Source: RGIG250 sp045616885
GTDB taxonomy: Bacteria > Bacillota > Negativicutes > Selenomonadales > Selenomonadaceae
Direction: 5' to 3'
Assembly: GCA_045616885.1 (NCBI GenBank)
Contig: JAZLHS010000040.1
Location: 1 to 20,510 of the forward strand
DNA length: 20,510 bases
Part shown: positions 1-7,075 of the stretch, piece after piece
Layout: every line of letters begins with the position of its first letter
Numbering within the stretch: position 1 is the first letter of the stretch
Position numbers and translations under genes: made by a program
Notes under the pieces: model-generated
The model's database searches: none
Told to the model about the DNA's origin: nothing
The model's input: only the letters and a program-made list of their open reading frames with translations

Positions 1-88
1 CTCCCCTAGAGGGGAGGCTATTAGACGGATTAGCAGTTACCCCTCCGCTTCGCTACGCTCAGCACCTCCCCTAGAGGGGAGGCTATTA
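1..88. repeat. Two dispersed hairpin repeat elements upstream of argB
   Basis: An identical 23-base segment occurs at 1-23 and 66-88. It contains a hairpin with arms CTCCCC and GGGGAG around a TAGA loop, followed by GGCTATTA. The second copy belongs to a fuller element (about 37-88) that begins TTACCCCTCCGC. The first copy is cut by the window edge. Between them lies TATTAGACGGATTAG, which is also the spacer of the tandem array before argD. These are members of the repeat family seen in other gaps of this window. No clear promoter for argB is visible here. Confidence 0.85.
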
Positions 89-103
89 AAAGGAGTATAA
101 GAT

Positions 104-988
104 ATGTTTTCAGCACAAGACACAGCCTCCGTTCTGGTGGCGGCACTCCCTTATATCAAGGAATTTGCCGGCAAGACGGTAGTAATTAAATACGGCGGCA
201 ACGCCATGATAAGCGATGAACTGAAAAAGATGGTCATGGAGGACATTGCCCTCATGAAATATGTCGGCATCAGTCCCGTCATCGTCCACGGCGGCGGCCC
301 GGATATCACCGGTATGCTGAAAAAGGTGGGCAAGCAGTCTGAGTTTGTAGCCGGACTTCGCGTCACCGATCAGGAAACCGTAGAGATTGCCGAGATGGTT
401 CTCTCCGGCAAGATTAATTCCTCCATCGTCAGCGACCTGAATCTGCAGGGCACTCCCGCAATCGGCCTCAACGGCAAGGATGCTTTCCTGCTGAAGGCCA
501 AGAAAAAGCTGGCAGAAGTCCACGAGAACGGCAAGGTGGAGAAGGTTGACATCGGCTTCGTAGGCGAGGTCGAGACCGTCAACGAAAAGATTCTTCAGGA
601 CATGATTAATGCCGGCTATGTCCCCGTCATTGCTCCTATCGGCATGGGCAGCAAGGGCGAGAGCTACAACATCAACGCCGATACCGCAGCCGCCAAGGTG
701 GCCGGTGCATTGAAGGCAGAGAAGCTCCTGCTCCTCACCGATGTAGAAGGTATCTACAAGGATTTCAGCGACAAGAGCACCTTCATCAGCAGCCTGACTC
801 AGAAGGAAGCTGAAGAATATATTGATACCGGCGTCATCGACGGCGGCATGATTCCGAAGGTCGAGGCCTGCTTCACTGCACTCTCCATGGGAGCAGGAAA
901 GACCTCCATCATCGATGGCCGCAAGCCCCACTCCCTGCTGCTGGAGCTGTTCACCCCCGAGGGTATCGGCACTGAGATTGTGAAGTAA
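104..988 (+). CDS. argB: Acetylglutamate kinase (ArgB)
   Basis: ArgB phosphorylates N-acetyl-L-glutamate with ATP, the second step of arginine synthesis in the cytoplasm. The 294-aa protein has the amino acid kinase fold signatures: KYGGNAM with Lys29, the glycine-rich loop HGGGP at 62-66, LSGKINSSIVSDL near 100-112, NINAD at 189-193, LLLLTDVEGIYKD near 208-220, and GGMIPK with Lys252. About 25 residues precede the KYGG strand. In this family such an N-terminal helix is typical of hexameric enzymes inhibited by arginine, so feedback inhibition is likely (inference). The start is ATG at 104, with AGGAG at 91-95 eight bases upstream. A small hairpin (TGCTGC, GAA loop, GCAGCA, 999-1013) follows the stop. 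argC and argJ, common neighbours, are not in the window. Confidence 0.97.
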   Translation: MFSAQDTASVLVAALPYIKEFAGKTVVIKYGGNAMISDELKKMVMEDIALMKYVGISPVIVHGGGPDITGMLKKVGKQSEFVAGLRVTDQETVEIAEMVLSGKINSSIVSDLNLQGTPAIGLNGKDAFLLKAKKKLAEVHENGKVEKVDIGFVGEVETVNEKILQDMINAGYVPVIAPIGMGSKGESYNINADTAAAKVAGALKAEKLLLLTDVEGIYKDFSDKSTFISSLTQKEAEEYIDTGVIDGGMIPKVEACFTALSMGAGKTSIIDGRKPHSLLLELFTPEGIGTEIVK

Positions 989-1029
989 ACAATCCTAGTG
1001 CTGCGAAGCAGCATTACCTTAATTTAATC

Positions 1030-1171
1030 CCTCATGAATAGAGTCTGTAAGAAAACCGTTAATCGATGTTGGTACTTGGCGATTGACAAGTAAGCATACG
1101 CAGTCAGAGCCTAGTACCATTACATTGATTGCCGAATGAGAATGTGTTTTCGTCAGAGTCTATTCATGAGG
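1030..1171. repeat. 142-bp imperfect inverted repeat between argB and argD
   Basis: The termini 1030-1047 (CCTCATGAATAGAGTCTG) and 1154-1171 are inverted copies over 18 bases with one mismatch. Pairing resumes further in after an asymmetric bulge: the left segment AATCGATGTTGGTACTTGGC (1061-1080) resembles the complement of the right segment that contains GCCTAGTACCATTACATTGATT. The whole could fold as one long imperfect hairpin. It has no coding potential and no obvious target-site duplication. It could be a MITE-like relic or a structured untranslated RNA. It occupies most of the 399-bp gap before argD; the rest is the tandem array at 1188-1373. Confidence 0.6.
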
Positions 1172-1187
1172 TCAGCATAATAGGGAA

Positions 1188-1373
1188 CACCCCTCAGTCA
1201 TCTTCGATGACAGCTCCCCTCAATGGGAGCCTATTAGACGGATTAGAGACACCCCTCAGTCATCTTCGATGACAGCTCCCCTCAATGGGAGCCTATTAGA
1301 CGGATTAGAGGCACCCCTCAGTCATCTTCGATGACAGCTCCCCTCAATGGGAGCCTATTAGACGGATTAGAAG
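1188..1373. repeat. Tandem array, three 62-bp hairpin repeat units
   Basis: Three nearly identical 62-bp units lie head to tail at 1188-1249, 1250-1311 and 1312-1373, differing only in the last bases. Each contains CACCCCTCA, then a hairpin GTCATC-TTC-GATGAC, then a second hairpin GCTCCC-CTCAAT-GGGAGC, then the spacer CTATTAGACGGATTAG. The same two-hairpin design in reverse orientation appears at 2595-2640 and 13768-13940. The array ends 14 bases before the argD start, and the argD ribosome binding site lies across its end. Confidence 0.95.
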
Positions 1374-1387
1374 AAGAGGAAAAAACA

Positions 1388-2593
1388 ATGACTTACACAG
1401 ACGAACAAATCTATGCCGTAGACAAAGCCGACTATCTTCCGGTCTTTGCCCGCTATCAGATAGTCCTTGACCATGGCGAAGGTGTCAATGTCTACGACAC
1501 TGCCGGCAAGAAATATATAGATTTTCTGGGCGGTATCGCTGTAAATGTTCTCGGCCACGGCCATAAGGAACTGGTAAAGGCTGTAGCCGATCAGGCGGCC
1601 CGCATGATTCATGTCTCCAACCTCTACTACACCGAGGCGCAGGCCACCGCAGCCGAGAAGCTGGTAAAGCTTTCCGGTCTCGACAGAGCCTTCTTCGCCA
1701 ATTCCGGTGCCGAGGCCAACGAGGGCGCCATCAAGCTGGCCCGCAAGTACACCCACCAGAAGGATGCGGAGAAATCCACCATCATCACCGCTTGGCACAG
1801 CTTCCACGGCCGTACTCTCGCCACCCTTACCGCTACTGCCCAGCCGAAATATCAGGAAGGCTTCGGCCCTCTGCCGGCGGCTTTTGACTATGTGACTTAC
1901 GGCGATCTGGCCGAGCTTGAGTCCAAGATGAACGACAAGGTCAGTGCCGTCATGCTGGAGACCATTCAGGGCGAGGGCGGCGTCTACGTCCCCTCTGCGG
2001 AATATCTGAAAGGTGTCCGTGCTCTCTGCGACAAGTATGGCGCACTCCTCATCTTCGACGAAATCCAGTGCGGCATCGGTCGTACCGGCAGCTTCTTTGC
2101 CTATGACGGCTTCGGCGTAAAGCCGGACATCGTTACTTTGGCCAAGGGTCTGGCCGGTGGCGTACCTATCGGTGCCGTCATCACCACTGAGGAAGTGGCT
2201 AACGCCCTCCATCCCGGCGACCACGGTACTACCTTCGGCGGCAACCCGCTGGCCTGTGCGGCTGCAAATGTTGTCCTTGATACTGTTTCTGCTCCTGACT
2301 TCCTGCAGAATGTAGCTAAACTGGGTGATTACTTCACCGGCGAGCTGAAGAAGCTGGCGGCTAAGTACCCCGGCCTCATAAAAGAGGTTCGCGGCAAGGG
2401 CCTCATGCTGGGTGCTGAGCTGACCCGTGACGATATCGGCCGCGACATTGTAAATGATGTCCTCGCCAACGGCGCTATCATCAACTGTACTGCCGGCAAT
2501 GTCCTCCGCTTCGTTCCGCCTCTCATCATCACCGAGGCTGACATCGACGCAGTTCTTGCCTGTGTAGATAAGGCACTGGCTAAGTTCGCCTAA
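1388..2593 (+). CDS. argD: Acetylornithine aminotransferase (ArgD)
   Basis: ArgD is a class III PLP-dependent aminotransferase that interconverts N-acetylglutamate semialdehyde and N-acetylornithine using glutamate as amino donor. The 401-aa product shows SGAEANEGAIK at 106-116, the HSFHGRT block near 137-143, FDEIQCGIGRTG at 223-234 with the cofactor-binding Asp224, the Schiff-base lysine Lys253 in LAKGLAGG, and TTFGGNPLAC near 281-290. I place the start at ATG 1388, preceded by AGAAGAGGA at 1372-1380. The open frame extends to an ATG at 1331, but those 19 residues are encoded by the tandem repeat and resemble no ArgD N-terminus. Some family members also act in lysine synthesis as succinyldiaminopimelate aminotransferase, which the sequence cannot exclude. 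Confidence 0.96.
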   Translation: MTYTDEQIYAVDKADYLPVFARYQIVLDHGEGVNVYDTAGKKYIDFLGGIAVNVLGHGHKELVKAVADQAARMIHVSNLYYTEAQATAAEKLVKLSGLDRAFFANSGAEANEGAIKLARKYTHQKDAEKSTIITAWHSFHGRTLATLTATAQPKYQEGFGPLPAAFDYVTYGDLAELESKMNDKVSAVMLETIQGEGGVYVPSAEYLKGVRALCDKYGALLIFDEIQCGIGRTGSFFAYDGFGVKPDIVTLAKGLAGGVPIGAVITTEEVANALHPGDHGTTFGGNPLACAAANVVLDTVSAPDFLQNVAKLGDYFTGELKKLAAKYPGLIKEVRGKGLMLGAELTRDDIGRDIVNDVLANGAIINCTAGNVLRFVPPLIITEADIDAVLACVDKALAKFA

Positions 2594-2594
2594 T

Positions 2595-2708
2595 AGGCTC
2601 CCCTATAGGGGAGCTGTCGCCGAAGGCGACTGAGGGGTAAATCAGTAATATCAATATTTTTACCCCTCCGCCCTCGCTGAGCTCGGGCACCTCCCCTGAA
2701 TGGGAGGC
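2595..2708. repeat. Two convergent hairpin repeat elements between argD and argF
   Basis: The first element (2595-2640) has a perfect palindrome GCTCCCCTATAGGGGAGC, then the hairpin GTCGCC-GAA-GGCGAC, then TGAGGGGTAA. The second (2661-2708) lies in the opposite orientation: TACCCCTCCG, an imperfect GCCC/GGGC hairpin, then CCTCCC-CTGAAT-GGGAGG. The facing ends GAGGGGTAAA (2633-2642) and TTTACCCCTC (2659-2668) are complementary, so the pair could also form one larger structure. There is no run of T after the hairpins, so they are not classic intrinsic terminators. Confidence 0.9.
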
Positions 2709-2740
2709 ATGGCTAACGAAAATACAAAATACTTTATGTC

Positions 2741-2775
2741 GCTTTTTGCAAAAAGCTGACGAAAGATGATATAAT
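2741..2775 (+). promoter_or_regulatory. argF promoter with overlapping palindrome
   Basis: TTGCAA (2746-2751) and TATAAT (2770-2775) are separated by 18 bases and sit 30 bases upstream of the argF start. The -35 element lies inside the perfect 16-bp palindrome GCTTTTTGCAAAAAGC (2741-2756), well placed for a repressor. It does not obviously match the ArgR/AhrC box, so the cognate regulator is unknown. Confidence 0.65.
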
Positions 2776-2805
2776 ATTTCATTATCTTTGAAAGGAGGAA
2801 ATATC

Positions 2806-3744
2806 TTGTATCAAAATCTCAAGGGCAAAGACATCCTCTCCCTCCACGAGATTACTACCGAAGACCTCTATGCCATCCTTGATTTGGCTGTTGATTTGAA
2901 GGCAAAGCAGAAGGCGGGCATCGAGCATCACCTGCTGAAGGGCAAGACCCTTGGCATGATTTTTGAAAAATCCTCCACCCGTACAAGGGTGTCTTTTGAA
3001 ACCGGCATGTATCAGCTGGGAGGACAGGCTCTTTTCCTGTCGAAAAATGACCTGCAGATAGGTCGCGGCGAGCCCATTCGTGACACCGCCCGCGTCCTCA
3101 GCCGCTATCTTGACGGCATCATGATTCGTACCTTCAAGCACAGCACTCTTGAGGAGCTGGCCGAGTACGCATCTGTTCCGGTCATCAACGCCCTCACCGA
3201 CCTGCTGCACCCCTGTCAGGTGCTGGCTGACCTCCTGACTATCAAGGAGCATATCGGTCAGTACAAGGGCAAGAAGCTCGCCTACATCGGCGACGGCAAC
3301 AATATGGCTCACTCCCTCCTCTACGGCTGCGCCAAAGTAGGAATGGATGTAGCTATCGCCTCCCCGCAGGGCTACAAGCCGGATGAGACCGTAGTGAAGA
3401 ACGCACTGGCCGATGCGGCTGTCAGCGGCGCTACCGTTACCATTACCGACGATGTTCACGAGGCAGCCAAGGGTGCCGATGTACTCTATACCGATGTCTG
3501 GACAAGCATGGGTGAGGAAGCAGAGCGCGAGCAGCGCCTCAAAGACCTCGCCGGCTATCAGATAAATGCTCAGCTTCTCGCAGAAGCCAATGAAGGCTGC
3601 ATCGTAATGCACTGCCTGCCGGCTCACCGCGGCGAGGAGATAACCGAGGATGTACTGGAAGCTCAGGCCGATGTCATCTTCGATGAGGCAGAGAACCGCC
3701 TCCACGCTCAGAAAGCCGTCATGGCTCTTACCATGATGGACTGA
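2806..3744 (+). CDS. argF: Ornithine carbamoyltransferase (ArgF)
   Basis: ArgF joins carbamoyl phosphate to ornithine to give citrulline. The 312-aa protein carries the carbamoyl-phosphate loop STRTR at 57-61, GRGEPIRDTARVLSRY near 87-101, HPCQ at 135-138, DVWTSMGEE at 230-238, and the ornithine-binding HCLPAHR at 269-275. The DVWxSMG and HCLPA pair identifies ornithine rather than aspartate carbamoyltransferase. The start is TTG at 2806, seven bases after AGGAGG (2793-2798). An upstream TTG at 2788 would put the ribosome binding site inside the coding region and is unlikely. A catabolic ArcB is possible in principle, but the setting among argD, argG and argH points to biosynthesis. Confidence 0.96.
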   Translation: MYQNLKGKDILSLHEITTEDLYAILDLAVDLKAKQKAGIEHHLLKGKTLGMIFEKSSTRTRVSFETGMYQLGGQALFLSKNDLQIGRGEPIRDTARVLSRYLDGIMIRTFKHSTLEELAEYASVPVINALTDLLHPCQVLADLLTIKEHIGQYKGKKLAYIGDGNNMAHSLLYGCAKVGMDVAIASPQGYKPDETVVKNALADAAVSGATVTITDDVHEAAKGADVLYTDVWTSMGEEAEREQRLKDLAGYQINAQLLAEANEGCIVMHCLPAHRGEEITEDVLEAQADVIFDEAENRLHAQKAVMALTMMD

Positions 3745-3767
3745 GCGGGATTCACGATGAATGCTAT

Positions 3768-3792
3768 AAGGCTCCCCTCTAGGGGAGGCTTT
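3768..3792. repeat. Single hairpin repeat element between argF and argG
   Basis: AAGGCTCCCC and GGGGAGGCTT can pair around a TCTA loop with a single G-G mismatch. It looks like the first hairpin of the dispersed repeat family without the second hairpin. It lies 23 bases after the argF stop and 18 bases before the argG ribosome binding site, so it may cap the 3' end of one message or affect transcript stability (inference). Confidence 0.75.
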
Positions 3793-3824
3793 AAAATAAC
3801 ACTGTTTATAAGGAGAAACTCAAA

Positions 3825-5040
3825 ATGGCAAAAAAAGTAACTAAAGTCGCTCTGGCATATTCCGGCGGCCTCGACACCTCCTGCATCATCCCCTGGCTCA
3901 AAGAAAACTACGACAACTGCGAAGTAATCGCTGTCTGCGCCGATATCGGCCAGGGCGACGAGCTGGATGTCGTTCATGACAAGGCCCTCGCTTCCGGTGC
4001 TTCCAAGGTATTCATCGTTGACCTCACCGAAGAATTCCTCACCGGCTATGTATGGCCCACCCTCAAGGCTGGTGCCGTATACGAAGATAAGTACCTCCTC
4101 GGTACCTCCTTCGCTCGTCCTATCATTGCAAAGCGCCTCGTAGAAATCGCTAAGGCTGAGGGCTGCGATGCCATCGCTCACGGCGCTACCGGCAAGGGCA
4201 ACGACCAGGTTCGTTTCGAGCTTTCCGTAAAGGCTCTCGCTCCGGACATGAAGATTATCACCCCCTGGCGCGAGTGGAAAATCCGCTCCCGCGAAGAGGC
4301 TATCGAGTACGCAAAGGCTCACAATATCCCCATCGCTACTGCCAACAAGACCTACTCCATGGATCGCAACATCTGGCATCTCAGCCATGAAGGCTCCGAC
4401 CTTGAGGATCCGGCCAACGCACCGAAGAACGAAATGTTCCTCATCTGCAACGCTCCTGAGAACGCTCCGGATCAGGCTGAGACCATCTCCATCGACTTCG
4501 AGGAAGGTGCTCCGGTAGCTATCAACGGCGAGAAGCTCTCCGCTAAGGCTATGGTTGAGAAGCTCAACGCCATCGGTGCAAAGCACGGTATCGGTATCGT
4601 CGATATCTGCGAGAACCGTCTCGTCGGCATGAAGAGCCGCGGCGTTTACGAGTGCCCGGGCGGTGCTATCCTCTACTACGCTCATCGCGAGCTTGAGTAC
4701 CTCTGCCTCGACCGCGCGACTCTCCACTACAAGGAAGTTGTCGCTCATCGCTTTGCCGAGCTCGTATACGACGGAATGTGGTTCAGCCAGCTCCGCGAGG
4801 CTCTCACCGCTTTCGTTGACAACACCCAGCGCACCGTTACCGGTACTGTTACCCTGAAGCTCTACAAGGGCTCCATCATCAGCGCCGGCTCCAAGAGCCC
4901 ATACAGCCTCTACGACCATGATATGGTTACCTTCGAGGAGGATGAGGTATACAATCAGGCTGATGGCACTGGCTTCGTAAATCTCTTCGGCCTCCCGCTG
5001 AAGGTTCGTGCTCAGATGCAGGAGCGCGCCGGTCTGTCCC

Positions 5041-5048
<8 letters not shown>
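3825..5048 (+). CDS. argG: Argininosuccinate synthase (ArgG)
   Basis: ArgG condenses citrulline and aspartate with ATP to form argininosuccinate. The 407-aa length is normal. The N-terminal PP-loop AYSGGLDTS lies at residues 11-19, followed by VCADIGQGDELD, LGTSFARPIIAK and HGATGKGNDQVRFE, all characteristic of type I argininosuccinate synthases. ATG 3825 follows AGGAG at 3811-3815. The 3' end overlaps argH by eight bases. The gene is strongly biased toward C-ending codons such as CTC, ATC and TAC, unlike the pilus genes downstream, as expected for a well-expressed enzyme. Confidence 0.98.
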
Positions 5049-6510
<1,462 letters not shown>

Positions 6511-6518
6511 TAAACGAC

Positions 6519-6555
6519 AAAATCAGTCCCTTCCATTGTGCAGGGACGGATTTTT
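6519..6555 (+). terminator. Intrinsic terminator after argH
   Basis: AAAATC-A-GTCCCT pairs with AGGGAC-G-GATTTT around a ten-base loop, and the right arm runs into a T5 stretch at 6551-6555. It begins nine bases after the argH stop and marks the end of the arginine cluster. Confidence 0.8.
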
Positions 6556-6606
6556 GCAGGAAATGAGGAAGTTTTGGACTATATCTGCTTCTTTAATGAG
6601 CAAAGA

Positions 6607-6674
6607 CCAGCATATTCACTTAATTATTTAACTCCGGTTCAGTACCGTGAACGGCATTGTGCGAATACTGCTGG
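6607..6674. other. Imperfect hairpin, possible structured element
   Basis: The outer arms 6607-6619 (CCAGCATATTCAC) and 6659-6674 pair with small bulges. An inner hairpin pairs CCGGTTCA (6634-6641) with TGAACGG (6648-6654). There is no convincing open frame. It lies in the 565-bp gap between argH and the autotransporter. It could be a decayed small mobile element or a small RNA; nothing here decides between them. Confidence 0.4.
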
Positions 6675-6740
6675 CTAATGTTAATTTTCCCGTGAATAAA
6701 ATTTGTACCCTTTGTGTCTAAAATATCTTGACTAGTGCAA

Positions 6741-6943
6741 GGACACACTCAGACAATCCGAAATACAATAGAGTCCGCCCTTTCTAAGGGCGGGGGAGCG
6801 CCGTCAGGCGCTGGTGGGTTAATCCAATGACAAGTCAATCCGCCGGAAGCTGGCGAACCCTCCACCATGCTTCGCATGGTCCCCCTCCCTGGACGCCAGG
6901 GAGGACACACTCAGACAATCCGAAATACGATAAAGTCCGCCCT
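6741..6943. repeat. Pair of 41-bp direct repeats carrying hairpin elements
   Basis: The 41-base segments at 6741-6781 and 6903-6943 differ at only two positions; both contain GGACACACTCAGACAATCCG and end in AGTCCGCCCT. Between and beside them sit two double-hairpin elements. The first (about 6774-6822) has CCGCCCTT-TCT-AAGGGCGG and AGCGCC-GTCA-GGCGCT. The second (about 6856-6904) has ACCATGC-TTC-GCATGGT and the perfect 9-bp stem CCTCCCTGG-ACG-CCAGGGAGG. They share the layout but not the sequence of the CTCCCCT-type repeats. Confidence 0.85.
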
Positions 6944-6979
6944 GGACGCAGGGAGGACACATACCGCCACAGTCAAATA

Positions 6980-7031
6980 ACCTTCCCATTTGGGGAAGGT
7001 GGCCGAGCGTAGCGAGGACGGATGAGGTAGC
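6980..7031. repeat. Hairpin repeat element upstream of the autotransporter
   Basis: ACCTTCCC and GGGAAGGT form an 8-bp stem (6980-7000), followed by GGCCGAGCGTAGCGAGGACG and GATGAGGTAG. This is another version of the hairpin-plus-tail design seen elsewhere in the window. It ends about 30 bases before the autotransporter ribosome binding site. No clear promoter hexamers are visible between it and the gene. Confidence 0.6.
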
Positions 7032-7075
7032 ATAGTCAACAACCGCAATTTACATAGACAAACGGAGGAACAACC

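Noticed and set aside
1083..1117. Promoter with TTGACA at 1083-1088 before argD
   Set aside because: No -10-like hexamer lies at a spacing of 16-19 bases.
1030..1171. ArgR box in the inverted repeat, because CATGAATA resembles the start of the Bacillus ARG box
   Set aside because: Only half-sites are present, over 100 bases apart, and the second half of the box does not match.
1188..1373. CRISPR-like appearance of regularly spaced repeats (also at 13768-13940)
   Set aside because: The spacers are the same in every unit of an array and there are no cas genes; these are tandem duplications of a hairpin element.
1331..1387. Longer ArgD start at ATG 1331
   Set aside because: The extra 19 residues come from the tandem repeat; ATG 1388 has its own ribosome binding site and gives the family-typical N-terminus.
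2595..2640. Intrinsic terminator after argD
   Set aside because: The hairpins are strong but no T-run follows, and the same elements occur in non-terminal positions.
6728..6769. Promoter with TTGACT at 6728-6733 and TACAAT at 6764-6769
   Set aside because: The spacing is 30 bases, far too long.
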